A DNA stretch of 64,000 bases from Ooceraea biroi (taxonomy: Eukaryota > Arthropoda > Insecta > Hymenoptera > Formicidae): NCBI RefSeq assembly GCF_003672135.1, contig NC_039517.1, positions 12,424,601-12,488,600 on the forward strand, in the 5' to 3' direction. Shown piece after piece: positions 43,729-54,080 of the stretch. A program made the translations under genes and the position numbers. Within the stretch, counting starts at the first letter, position 1; every line of letters begins with the position of its first letter. The notes beneath the pieces are model-generated. The model did no database searches and was not told the DNA's origin. It saw nothing but the letters and a program-made list of their open reading frames with translations.

Positions 43729-45285
43729 CTACATAACATTCAACAAGCATAATGATGTTTGCCAATGATCGGTACAATTCCCTCCAATTATTTGAATGCT
43801 CATGACGCTAGTACTAGCGTCAATGAGCTGAGGACATTCCAGGTATTGCACGCTTTGTGTTTCGAAAGGAGACATCTCTCTGACGATGCGTAAAAATGCA
43901 TCTAAAGATTCATCGTTCACTTTGCTGTGCAGAGGTAAAATATTCTGCTCCAGCAAAGAGAAAGGAACAATTGTATCGTCGAGAGTGTTTTTCATTCTTT
44001 TTGCATCTTCTTCAGTTATTTCTCTTTTTTCATTAGAATAACTGATGATGATGCAATCATCATCTTGTTTCTCAGAATGAGAAACAGTAGATGGTTCTGT
44101 TAGTGGACTGATCTGTTCAGCAGTTTCATCCTTCAGGAAAATTTTCCGCTGACCTACTGAACTATTAGTCCTTTTACATGCATTTTTACTTTCTTTAGCC
44201 TCATGTATGTACCGCGGATCTCTTATTGGCAAGTGCCTATTGAAGCGACTGTCCAATATCTCAGGCAGCATGCATTCATAATAGAAACGTGTTAGGAAAG
44301 GTAGCATTTGGTTTTTCCAAAAAACTTCATCTCTGCTAACACGCACTATTTTGAAACTTTTAGGCGTCCACACAACAAAGATGCAATAATCTCGCCGTGT
44401 GATATTTAATTGACCTTGAACCTGATAAAAGTATCGGTGTTTCGGATTCATTTTATCAGGATTCTTTCGGTCAAACACAGTTTTGAATTGAGGCAATTTC
44501 TGTGAAGCCTCATCAGCTGTCAAATTCTCAGCTGACAAAGGACATTTAATCTCCAGGAGACCGTCTTCATCAATAAGACCGTCAGGAGAAGCGCCCAAGC
44601 ATGGATTTTCTTCATCAATGAACAATCCACATGGTCTAATGTCCTTGTTTAACTTTGCAGCAATCTGTTTCTTTGCGACGTCCTCCATGTCGCGTCCATA
44701 TTTCATGGCAACGGTTTCGATGGAAGGAGGAAACAAAATGCTTTTTACTGTCGCTGCGCAAGACGTTGTTGGTCTCATGCGACATACGATTCCAAAATTG
44801 GATGCCGTCAACATTTCGAGTTTCAATGAGTGCCACAATTCACAATCACTTTGACCTCTTGTCTGACATTCAATTTGGTTACGATTAGCTGCGTTTTCGA
44901 GCAACCTTTCAACATGATTTTGCTGTAATTGCTCGAAAACATGAGGTGCAAGATCTGGTTTTTGCGACTGTGGGCCGTAATAAGAATCTGGCCCTGCATC
45001 TCGCTTAAATTTTTTCTGCCTCCCTTCCACCTCTCTGTATTGTTTGCTTTGCGCAACTCTGATTTGGCGTCGTCTTTCTATATTACTGGCAACAAGAGGC
45101 ACATTCTTACACATGTTTTCATGCACTTGTGTAAGAACTTGTTGCGTGTTGTACTGCACAACACTTCCTGCAATTCTGGCATTATATGAACCTCGTTGGT
45201 CAAAATGTATGCGTTTTCCACCAATTAGTTTGCAGATGATGGAATTGAACGCTTTTAAAGGATTGTTTGTTAAATTTAATAACAA
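43729..45285 (-). CDS. YqaJ-type (lambda-exonuclease-like) nuclease ORF of a Mutator-like element
   Basis: 518 codons, open. Visible YqaJ features in order: LTASNFGIVCRMR, YGRDMEDVAKKQ (glycine-x3-glutamate), CLGASPDGLIDEDGLLEIKCP with the catalytic D and ExK, and YFYQVQGQLNITRRD. Such enzymes resect DNA ends. It overlaps the upstream ORF by 86 bases in the +1 frame, and homology continues from one ORF to the other around 45285-45300, so the two were probably one polypeptide. The break is either a one-base change or, less likely, programmed frameshifting. The C terminus is acidic and serine-rich. ATG 45285 may be internal rather than a real start. Confidence 0.75.
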   Translation of the reverse strand: MLLNLTNNPLKAFNSIICKLIGGKRIHFDQRGSYNARIAGSVVQYNTQQVLTQVHENMCKNVPLVASNIERRRQIRVAQSKQYREVEGRQKKFKRDAGPDSYYGPQSQKPDLAPHVFEQLQQNHVERLLENAANRNQIECQTRGQSDCELWHSLKLEMLTASNFGIVCRMRPTTSCAATVKSILFPPSIETVAMKYGRDMEDVAKKQIAAKLNKDIRPCGLFIDEENPCLGASPDGLIDEDGLLEIKCPLSAENLTADEASQKLPQFKTVFDRKNPDKMNPKHRYFYQVQGQLNITRRDYCIFVVWTPKSFKIVRVSRDEVFWKNQMLPFLTRFYYECMLPEILDSRFNRHLPIRDPRYIHEAKESKNACKRTNSSVGQRKIFLKDETAEQISPLTEPSTVSHSEKQDDDCIIISYSNEKREITEEDAKRMKNTLDDTIVPFSLLEQNILPLHSKVNDESLDAFLRIVREMSPFETQSVQYLECPQLIDASTSVMSIQIIGGNCTDHWQTSLCLLNVM

Positions 45286-46810
45286 ACTCAGAATAAGCGC
45301 TCAGCCACTTTACAGCACTATCAACTTTTTGGTACAGACCATACAACTGCAGAAGTGGGACATAATTCTTGCTGTTATCGCAGTTGCTTTTGTCTATACC
45401 ATGCTCTTTGCATCGCTTATGTTCACCAAATATATGGCTAGGGATGTTTAATATGGCTTTTTGTAAATCCATAGCCTTCACATGGTCAGATTGCGATCGT
45501 TTTCTTTGTACAGCGGCTAATCGCAACACTTCTTTGCGTATTTTTAAAATGTTGATTTTCACAACATTTCGCAGCTGTACAAACTCACGCTTCCTATGCA
45601 TGCTTGGCTGAGTCGTTTCTGCTACAGCTTTCAGCTTTTTGCATAAGTTGCGAAGCAAATGATTGGTGCATTCAATCTTTCGCACCATCACATGCATTTC
45701 GCGGTACGGTGCATTATTCATGATGGACTGATATACGCTGCTATCGCCATCGGCAATAACTGTTTTGTAAATCAGTCCATGCATTTCAAGGCTACTGTTG
45801 AAGCCTTCCGCAATAGCGTCGCTCTCCATGCTTGTCGAGCTAGCGTTGCGGTCGAAATTTTTGTAGCATTTATGCTTCCGTACATGGAGACCTCGTCGCT
45901 CCGCCATGTCGCATGGCGCGCAATATTTGTTACGGATACCAATGAAGAGAACTTTTCTCGTGCGGTAACCGATTATAGCACCGACGCCGGAAAGTGAATC
46001 GTACGCAGAGCCGTACGATCTCTTCCCCCAACTACCATCTGCAACGACGGTTATATATGGAATGCCATTTATAGTTTCATTCCTTTCAATTGCGAGTTGT
46101 TTTTCCTCCTCGCCTGCCATTTTCATGCTTTGCATGGCAGTATTCAGGAAATCGTCGACTGAAGTATCTCGACGATTTATGTATGTCTTTTCAGACATAC
46201 AAGGAATGTTTACAGCTGCACACAACTCTTCCAGTTGGGCGTAACCAATTCCCGTTGTAATACTGCCTGCTGCAGCAGCTGTATCAATGTCTAAAACATG
46301 CGGTTCCGTGGGTTCTGACCAGATGTCGTTTTCGTAATGGCACATTTGGCATTTGAAGAACAACTGCGTCTTTAACCCATGCCGAAGAGAATGTATCAGT
46401 TTCCAATCTTTAAATTGGCACTCGATTTCTCGCGCATGATTATCAAACGTTCTGTGGATTTCATTCCACATATAAGAAATGTCGACAATGCGACGGCCTT
46501 CAGGCATGCTTTCCTGGATACAATTTGTATCCAGACAGCCACTTTCAATGCTTAAATTATCGTTGACAATGCGACGGCCTGCGGGCTCGTGTTCTTGGAT
46601 TCGATATACATCCAAGCCTTTTTCGATGACAATACTATTGTCATCTTCGCATTGAAAATTTTTGCACGTACCTTCGTCTTTTGTTATTTTATCCTGGCAC
46701 GTTTCTTGGATACGGAATTCTGATTCCATCATATTGGGAGCAATCAATGATTTTATTGATTGTCCGACATTGATGGATTCGTCCGTACTCTCATTGTTCC
46801 TGCAACTCAT
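45200..46810 (-). CDS. Mutator-like transposase-domain ORF
   Basis: About 536 codons from ATG 46810. The N-terminal 110 residues contain two copies of an EGRRIV/AGRRIV motif after IQE. A CxxC pair (CQMCHYEND) lies near residue 150; TVVADGSWGKRSYGSAYDS, YCAPCDMAE, SSTSMESDAIAEGFNSS, IADGDSSVYQSI and RKIECTNHLLRNLCKKLK are the blocks of the Mutator-like domain seen in many arthropod proteins. The acids of the DDE type are probably those of VADG, IADGD and KIECTNH. An AG acceptor (TTTTTTTGTAG) lies just upstream of the start, so a 5' exon is likely. No terminal repeats were found. Confidence 0.75.
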   Translation of the reverse strand: MSCRNNESTDESINVGQSIKSLIAPNMMESEFRIQETCQDKITKDEGTCKNFQCEDDNSIVIEKGLDVYRIQEHEPAGRRIVNDNLSIESGCLDTNCIQESMPEGRRIVDISYMWNEIHRTFDNHAREIECQFKDWKLIHSLRHGLKTQLFFKCQMCHYENDIWSEPTEPHVLDIDTAAAAGSITTGIGYAQLEELCAAVNIPCMSEKTYINRRDTSVDDFLNTAMQSMKMAGEEEKQLAIERNETINGIPYITVVADGSWGKRSYGSAYDSLSGVGAIIGYRTRKVLFIGIRNKYCAPCDMAERRGLHVRKHKCYKNFDRNASSTSMESDAIAEGFNSSLEMHGLIYKTVIADGDSSVYQSIMNNAPYREMHVMVRKIECTNHLLRNLCKKLKAVAETTQPSMHRKREFVQLRNVVKINILKIRKEVLRLAAVQRKRSQSDHVKAMDLQKAILNIPSHIFGEHKRCKEHGIDKSNCDNSKNYVPLLQLYGLYQKVDSAVKWLSAYSEFVIKFNKQSFKSVQFHHLQTNWWKTHTF

Positions 46811-46903
46811 TTCTTTGCTCACCCTTTTTAACTTCCGTCTACAAAAAAAGTAAATATATTAATATACGTAACGATAAAGAAAAAAGCATAAAATATTAAT
46901 AAT

Positions 46904-46906
<3 letters not shown>

Positions 46907-46936
<30 letters not shown>
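46907..46936. repeat. (TA)n microsatellite
   Basis: TA run directly bordering the next element; it is its target. Confidence 0.95.
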
Positions 46937-46941
<5 letters not shown>

Positions 46942-47248
46942 GGCGGTTCACTTAAATCGATCATCTTAGATATTTCACTTGTTTTTGATGATACGAAAAA
47001 ATGTCTAAGGAAAAAGTTGCACCGTTCGAAGGGGCTATCATGATGACAGAACAACAATTTTTTCAAGGCTATTTTTTTCGGAGATTCAAAGGTCAAGATA
47101 ATTTTTTAAATGGAACTACATATTTTTGTTTGCGCAATTTTATAGCCAACATCGAGAGGAGTTCAGCGACCTATGACAATATGACCTTTAAATGATCTTG
47201 AACGCGGGAAACAGAAAAATCAAACTTTATGCTCTTCAACACAAAAAT

Positions 47249-48312
47249 TTATTTAAGGAGGTGTTCGAAATGATGTCCTTCGACTTCAATACATTTTGTA
47301 ATACGATGCACAAATGATACTCTTACCCTTTCTATCATTTCTGAATTTATACTAGTACATGCATTCAAAATGCGCTCTCTTTATGTTCTCTTGTGTAGTT
47401 GGTACATCATTGTAAACAGTGTTCTTTAACATTCCCCACAAAAAAGTCTAAAGGATTCAAATCAGGAGAACGTGCTGGCCAACTGATATGTCCTCCTCTT
47501 CCTACCCAGCGTTCCGGAAACATTTCGTGTAAAACTGTACGTGCAACACGTCGTTATGAGCCGGACAACCATCATGCTGATACCACATTTGTAAACGAGT
47601 TTCTAACGGCACCTCTTCCAATAAGTTTGATAATTGTTGGGACAAAAAATCAGCATATTTTTGACCATTTAATGTACCATCAATAAAGAAAGGGCCAATG
47701 ATTCGATTGTGTAAAACACCACACCATATATTAAGACCATGGACGTTGACGTTCTACTTGTCGAAGCCACCTTGGATTTTCAACGGACCAATAGTGCATA
47801 TTTCTTCTATTTACTTGTCCATGGTTAGTGAAAGTTGATTCATCGGTAAACAATATTCTGTTGAAGAAGGATTCATTGACCTCCAACTGTTGTAGCGCCC
47901 ATTGACAAAATTCTATTCGATTAATAAAATCATTTCCATGAAGTTCTTGATGCAATGCAATGTGATATGGATGAAATGAGTGGCGTTTAAAAATGCGTAA
48001 AACACTTGTCTTGGAAATACCAGTATTTCTTTGTATTTGTCGAGAACTGATATGTGGATTATTTGCCACTGCAGCCAAAACAGTAACTTCTGCTGGTTCA
48101 TTAGTTTGCAAACGAGGTCACATTTTCTTACGTGAACAAACACTTCCAGTTTCACGAAATGTTTTAATAAGACAGTCAAAAGCAGCGCGAGACGGTAAAC
48201 GCTTTTCAGGGTATCTTTGGCCGTACATTCTCTGCGCCTCTGTAGAGCTTCTTCCGCTTTCACCGTAAATAAGAAGCATTTCTATTCTTTCCTCTTTCGT
48301 ATAATCAGTCAT
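47249..48312 (-). pseudogene. DD41D-type transposase, stop and frame changes
   Basis: ATG 48312 (MTDYTKEERIEMLLIYGESG) opens the N-terminal domain. A TGA at 48118-48120 interrupts a frame that otherwise continues through ISSRQIQRNTGISKTSVLR and FFNRILFTDESTFTNHG to 47731. Frame changes follow; QHDGCPAHN, RWVGRGGHISWPARSPDLNP and DFFVWGMLKN are readable in two frames. The C terminus CIEVEGHHFEHLLK is followed by TAA at 47249-47251. Same family as 1-932 and 3018-4201, but without the introns of the latter. Confidence 0.8.
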
Positions 48313-48443
48313 ATTTAAACTCTGATATCGAGAAGCTCAGGAAATGAACTGAACTGCGAAAGCATTTCACGATCATAAATATTTACATACACATACACAC
48401 ACGCACACAATACATGTATGGAATTCTTTCAATCTTACATTCC

Positions 48444-48640
48444 ATTGAATTCCAGAACATGAGAGTGTTTACTGATGAATCAATGTTCACTAACCATGGA
48501 CAAGTAAATAGAAGAAATATGAACTATTGGACCGTCGAAAATCTAAGGTGGCTTCGATAAGTAGAACGTCCATGGAGCCTTAGAAAATGTATCGAAGTCG
48601 GAGGACATCATTTCGAACACGTCCTTAAATATATTTTTGT
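48444..48640 (+). pseudogene. Inverted fragment of the same transposase, internally deleted
   Basis: Plus strand reads VFTDESMFTNHGQVNRRNMN, WTVENLRWLR, then, after a deletion, CIEVGGHHFEHVL. The middle (second and third catalytic acids) is missing. It explains the long inverted arms of the element. Confidence 0.8.
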
Positions 48641-48965
48641 GTTGAAGAGCATAAAGTTTGATTTTTCTGTTTCCCGCGTTCAAGATCATTTAAAGGTCAT
48701 GTTGTCATAGGTCGCTAAACTCCTCTCGATGTTGGCTATAAAATTGCGCAAATAAAAATATGTAGTTCCATTTAAAAAAATTATCTTGACCTTTGAATCT
48801 CCGGAAAAAATAGCCTTGAAAAAATTGTTGTTCTGTCATCATGATAGCCCCTTCGAACGGTGCAACTTTTTCCTTAGACAGTTTTTCGTATCATCAAAAA
48901 CAAGTGAAATATCTAAGATGATCGATTTAAGTGGACCACCCTGTATATGTAACACTTATTTTATG

Positions 48966-49684
48966 GACTTCATCTTAAATTAAAAATTAACTGTATGCTA
49001 TTATTCTATTTGTAATAAGTAGTACTGTCAGACCAGATGTCTCTGATTTTTATTGTAATCAGTACCGTCGGGATAGACGCTTCTGATGTTTATTGCAATC
49101 AGTACCTTCGGGATAGACGCTTCTGATTTTTATTTGAATTAGTACTGTCGAAATAGATGCTTCCGATATTTATTGTAATCAGTACCGTCGGGATAGACGC
49201 TTCTGATATTTATTGCAATCAGTACCGTCAAGATAGACGCTTCTGATTTTTATTTGAATTAGTACTGTCGGAATAGATGCTTCCGATATTTATTGTAATC
49301 AGTACCGTCGGGATAGACGCTTCTGATATTTATTGCAATCAGTACCGTCAAGATAGACGCTTCTTGTATTTATTGCAATCAGTACCGTCAAGATAGACGC
49401 TTCTGATATTTATTGCAATCAGTACCGTCAAGATAGACGCTTCTGATTTTTATTTGAATTAGTACTGTCGGAATAAATGCTTCCGATATTTATTGGAATC
49501 AGTACCGTCGGGATAGACGCTTTTGATATTTATTTGAATTAGTACCGCCGGAATAGACGCTTCTGATATTTATTTTAATCTATATCGTCGAGTAGACGCT
49601 TCTAGCATAACATTACAATTGTTACTATAAATTATAAATAGAATAACTGCATACAGTTTATTTTTAATTCAAGATAAAGATGAA
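48966..49684. mobile_element. MITE-like inverted repeat enclosing a minisatellite
   Basis: AATTAAAAATTAACTGTATG at the left and TGCATACAGTTTATTTTTAATTC at the right are inverted copies, about 50 bases, bordering the 40-bp array. Non-coding. Confidence 0.7.
49019..49615. repeat. 40-bp minisatellite, about 15 copies
   Basis: AGTACCGTCGGGATAGACGC starts at 49061, 49101 and every 40 bases to about 49580. Variant units (AGTACTGTCGGAATAGATGC with TATTTGAATT before it) recur at 49141, 49261 and 49461, showing a higher-order pattern. Confidence 0.95.
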
Positions 49685-49856
49685 CAAACAAAGAACATTT
49701 TTATTTTTCAACGGTTGCATTTTTCTGCATTACGAAAAACAATATTTAGAACTTTATTACTTTGTTAACCTAAAATATTTAACAAAATAATTAATGTTTA
49801 TTAAATCTGTAAAAATAATTTTTTCGTTATACACGGAGAATGATAAAGTGATAAAG

Positions 49857-49912
49857 TATCTGTCTGTATGTCTGTCTACCTGTCTGTCTGTCTGTTTGTC
49901 TATTTGTTTCAT
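49857..49912. repeat. (TCTG)n microsatellite
   Basis: TCTGTCTG run with TGTATG and TACC interruptions. Confidence 0.9.
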
Positions 49913-50525
49913 TGTTATGAAAATCTCATATACAAGATACTAACCTTTGTACGTATGCTTTTCTCCTGGAGAACCTGGTCAAAAACGGACGCAACTTCTT
50001 TCCACAATGTACACCCATCACAACAGTAATAATTTATTAATTATTATACTGTGTGTAATATAATAGATAAATAATATTGTAGCACACACGATTTCGCGTT
50101 AGCTACAATGGATACTATTCGATGTGCTTCAACAATTGAAGTTCTCAACTGTTTCCGCCGCGCGACACTATCCTTCTCACTCTGCTGTCGCTCAGTGCCA
50201 TTCGATTAGTAGTTGTGAGTAGTTATGTATGTGTAGTGTTTGTAAAGCGCAATAATGTACGATAGCATGCTGTCTGCAATATGCATTTATTACGTACAAT
50301 TTACGCGTATCCTTGCGCAGTTAGTTACAAGTAGGACTACTAATTTGCGTTGAAGGCTTCGATATGAATTGCGAAGGCTTCAAAGAATCCAAGAATTATT
50401 AATTTTATATAATTGTACCGCATAATAATTTATATTGGTATAAAAAAGTTATACATATACATACACACACATATGTATACATATATATATATCAATAAAT
50501 AATAATTAAATTAATTTTTACCCCA
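49913..50525. other. No gene seen
   Basis: Mostly AT-rich; 50150-50220 is locally GC-richer without a convincing frame. It may be upstream DNA of the proline-rich gene. Confidence 0.4.
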
Positions 50526-50674
50526 CAGTAATATCAGATTATAGACATATTTATAATATATACATTTATAAATTATAAGTTGTATATGGTAATATTATAA
50601 GGATACATAATACACAATTAGTAATACATAAATTTATTTATTTTAAATATATCTATAATCTGATATTACTATAG
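50526..50674. repeat. 149-bp AT-rich inverted repeat
   Basis: CAGTAATATCAGATTATAGA is mirrored by TCTATAATCTGATATTACTA; 25-base arms. Confidence 0.8.
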
Positions 50675-50935
50675 GATACCTTATATGAAATATGTATTGA
50701 AGATAGTTCAACATTTCTTTTTTAGTTTAAAAGTTCAGTTTTTTTATTATATATATTTGAAAAAGGGGTGCAAAATGTTCGCGAAACGCGGACTATCGTC
50801 GGCACTGCACACACCATCCGAGATCTTGACATATGTACAAGATCTTCATTTGTTTTCCGCCGATATTGATCGACCTTCCTGACTCCCTGTTCTGCTCGCG
50901 CCATTTGCAATTGAGACGTGCTACGATGAACGATC

Positions 50936-51501
50936 ATGCCGCGACGAACTTATAGAAAAGGTAAGAATATATGTTTCATATATACACACACATATATAAT
51001 TAACATAAATAATGTAAAGTACATAATTAACATTTTTTTTATTACAGCAAAAAGCGAAGGCGCAACCGATCGGTCGGAAACGTTGCCTCCGTCAACAACG
51101 TTGACGACGGCGATGGTACCATCACCACCACCGTCGCTACCACCACCGCCACCACCACCGCCACCACCATCGCCACCACCGTTGCGACCGCCGTCGCCAC
51201 GACCGCCGTCGCCACGACCGCCGTCGCCACCACCACCGCCGACGGGGCAGCCCCGTGCAACTGTGTTGATGTCGACAGCACCATCGCCGTCGTCATCAAC
51301 CGTAACGGATCGACCGTCACGGGATGGAGGAAGAGGAAGAGGAAGAGGAAGAGGGGCGCCCGTATCGCATAAAGTAAGTACTTTTTCAATAATTTTGTTT
51401 TGGTGGTTAGTGCATGCAACTTAGAGCTATACGGCACAATTTTTTATAATTATAATTTGTTAGGTTAGTTTTTGTTCTTTCGTGCGCACACGTATCTTAA
51501 T

Positions 51502-51536
<35 letters not shown>

Positions 51537-52601
51537 CTTCTTCGCTGACTCTCTTGTTCGCTATCCCTTTTGCTTCTTTGCTCGTTCACATATTCGCTCG
51601 CTCGCTCATTCCTTCGTTCACTCATTCCTTACTTCTTTCCTTTTCACGCACACACGCTTACGTTACGCATCGCACGCACGCACACGACACGCACACACTC
51701 GCACGCACGCACGCACATATATATTACATTATTTTAGATGTATTAATAAAATGTATAATTAGAAAGGAAATTTTCGCCAGTTTATCTTAATCGACCAACT
51801 TGCTGTATGTAATTTTTATTCAAAAAAACAACGTTTCGATCGTGATTGCGATCCTTTTCAAGGATCGCTAGTCAAATCAAAAATATGAAATTGTTGCATA
51901 TCAGATTATAAACACCATGGAGTTGTCACATTAAATATAAAATGTATGAAAACATAAAAAGTAGTCAGTTATAATTAAAATGTATGTTAACTGTAAGACT
52001 TGTCAAAAGAATGAAAAGAAAAGAAACATGTAAGCAAGAAAAAGTGCTTATTTTGCTTACACGTTTCATTTCTTTTCATTCTTTTGACAAGTCTTATAGT
52101 TAACATACATTTTAATTATAATTTACTACTTTTTATACATTTTACATTTAATGTGACAACTCCATGGTTTTAATAATCTAATGTACAACAATTTCATATT
52201 TCTGATTTGACTAACGATCCTTGAAGAGGATCGCAATCACGATCGAAACGTTGTTTTTTTTAAATAAAAATTACATACAGCCAGTTGGTCGATTAACATT
52301 ATTTGTTTAGAGTAAAAAAATGTTTTTTTCTGTTATTCAGCACGTCAAAAATATAGTACGTCGGGCGCTGCAACAAGAGAGGAGGAGAATGGGCTATGGT
52401 CCGCCACCACCACCGCCGCCTCCAACATACGGATCGTACCCACTGCCGCCGCCTACAGCGTATCCATTTTACGCACCGCCGCCACCTACAACGTATCCAG
52501 CATACGCATCGCCGCTGCCGCCGACAGCATATGGATACGCACCGCCTGCACCGTACCCATATACATACCCACCATACCCACAATATCCACCATACCGATA
52601 A
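50936..52601 (+). CDS. Predicted proline-rich protein, three exons (candidate host gene)
   Basis: Exons 50936-50960, 51048-51373 and 52341-52601; introns GTAAGAATA...TTATTACAG and GTAAGTAC...TTATTCAG. The joins are in phase and give 203 residues with no stop. Residues 1-20 are basic (MPRRTYRK), then a Ser/Thr segment, polyproline blocks with repeated RPPSP, a (GR)n stretch near residue 110, HVKNIVRRALQQERRRMGYG, and a C-terminal run of PPPPTYGSYP/PTAYPFYAPP-type repeats ending in YPPYR. Overlapping AATAAA signals follow the stop at about 52603-52615. No family recognised; low-complexity RNA-binding or extracellular structural roles are both conceivable. Intron 2 contains a (CT)n tract and a foldback MITE. 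A spurious gene from simple repeats is the alternative. Confidence 0.5.
51505..51534. repeat. (CT)n microsatellite
   Basis: Pure CT run in intron 2 of the proline-rich gene. Confidence 0.95.
51792..52292. mobile_element. Foldback MITE of ACGTTTCG family, 0.5 kb, intronic
   Basis: CGACCAACTTGCTGTATGTA at 51792 is mirrored at 52292; inner words AACGTTTCGATCGTGATTGC, GTCTTATAGTTAACATAC and AAAAGAATGAAAAGAAA are also mirrored, so arms cover nearly the whole 500 bases. Non-coding. Related to 30125-30511. Confidence 0.9.
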
Positions 52602-52615
52602 AAAATAAATAAATA

Positions 52616-53348
52616 CATAAAATATATATCTATTGTATTTTTTGTTATATCGCTCCTTTGCTACAACAATGACATATCTCAAAAATCGGCCTTTTTGAGT
52701 TATTACTACAGGGAGAAGGGTTGTACAATGTACTATTTAGAGTTAAAACAACAAAGCTTTAGTACCAAAACCTCACCGCTAGAGAGCAGTTATGTCGCTA
52801 TTATACCTTAACATTTAGTGAACAATGTAAGTTGCAACACTGTCTTATCTCAGTTGGTATTTCGTCGCTGTAATGACAACATCATCACAGTTGCAAATAG
52901 AGTGACTTATTTGGTGTTATAACGCTATTGCTGTAAAGGTAAGACTACTTGCTATCTTCTTTTTTGTCATCAGAAATGTATCAGTTTAACTTATGACTGT
53001 ATTAATGAAATAATCTACATGGTTCACATTAGTATTATTTCCAAATATGACGTTCTTGCAGCAAACAATCCTCCTTGTAACTGTAGTATTTCTTATTATG
53101 TCGTTATTACAAAAAACATTATGTCTATTCTGAATCATCAATTTGAAACTATGAGTCCTTATGACAGTCTTGCTGAACATATTTTTCCCACTTTCATGAT
53201 TTAGCTTTCGTTATTTACACTTATGTCAGTTTTGTTACTAACCTATCTTGTACCTAAAACCAAATATTGAAATGTGACAATATAAGTTTTCTCATGTCAT
53301 TAATACAGTTCATTTTCAATATTACTTTTATTTTAGCGTACTATAATT
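52616..53348. other. No gene recognised; upstream of spliced transposon gene
   Basis: AT-rich; two 60-odd-codon frames overlap here on opposite strands and show no similarity. An AG preceding the start (TTTATTTTAG at about 53328-53337) suggests a 5' exon further upstream. Confidence 0.4.
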
Positions 53349-54080
53349 ATGTCCTGTCGTGGGAAAATAATGGTTAAAATGGCTACAGAATTACTATCAG
53401 AAAAGAATGAAGTTCCTGTTGAAAACAAATGTGTTGAAGATAAATCTGCGGATGAACTTCCTCTTGACAATGAACTTGTTGTCGATAACGAACCTTCTAC
53501 AAACGCTACTTCTTTTGATCAGGCTTTAGAAGAATGCTGTATGTAAATTACACTTTTTATAAGTAGCCATAATAATGGCCCTATTTTAAATCCTAGGAAG
53601 AGTTTATAGTATCCATTTTATAGCACAATGATGATTGAAAATACTTAAAGTATTATTATGCTTCTTTCCATTTTTCAGGGAATACAGCAGATCCCAGCCA
53701 GTCTCGTAATATTATTGCAAGATGTAGTCAGTCAAGTAGGAATTCAAGTTCTAGTTCGTCTACTTGTTCTACTTGCAGTCGTTCGTCATCCTCTGAAGAT
53801 TGTGACGATATAATTACATACGTACCACGAGATAACAGTGACAGTGACAAAGAAAATTCAAACGTTCAAATTCATGATACTGAAACAACTACAGGTATTA
53901 CCGCGATTTACCGCAATTGTCCACCTTTGGACTTACTCCCTAACTATCCTCCCTAACTCCCTAACTATATTAATCCCTGAATACTAACAGTTTACTCTTA
54001 GTTCCGCAGAATATCTCCATTTTAACAAGTCCCCACAAAACAAGTATCAAACGGAAAAAGAATATAGAAAAATGGAAAAG

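Larger units (their letters stand above)
46939..48943 (-). mobile_element. DD41D-type element made of two head-to-head copies
   Basis: CAGGGCGGTTCACTTAAATC at 46939 mirrored at 48943 (CAGGGTGG tip), with TA on both sides. The inverted arms run for about 330 bases and include the C-terminal coding end of the transposase at both sides. The minus-strand gene occupies most of the element; the right end carries a short plus-strand remnant of a second copy. It therefore arose by inverted duplication with internal deletion. Confidence 0.85.

Noticed and set aside
45200..45285. Programmed -1 frameshift between the Mutator-like and YqaJ ORFs
   Set aside because: The second frame is +1, not -1, relative to the first and no heptameric slippery site is in register; a one-base mutation is simpler.
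49019..49615. Regular 40-base repeats resembling a CRISPR array
   Set aside because: There are no unique spacers: units are contiguous minisatellite copies in a eukaryotic genome. The same applies to the 50-base array at 25670-26140.
51042..51437. 131-codon minus-strand ORF opposite the proline-rich exon
   Set aside because: Valine/alanine-rich shadow of CCACCG repeats; the plus strand has the splice sites.
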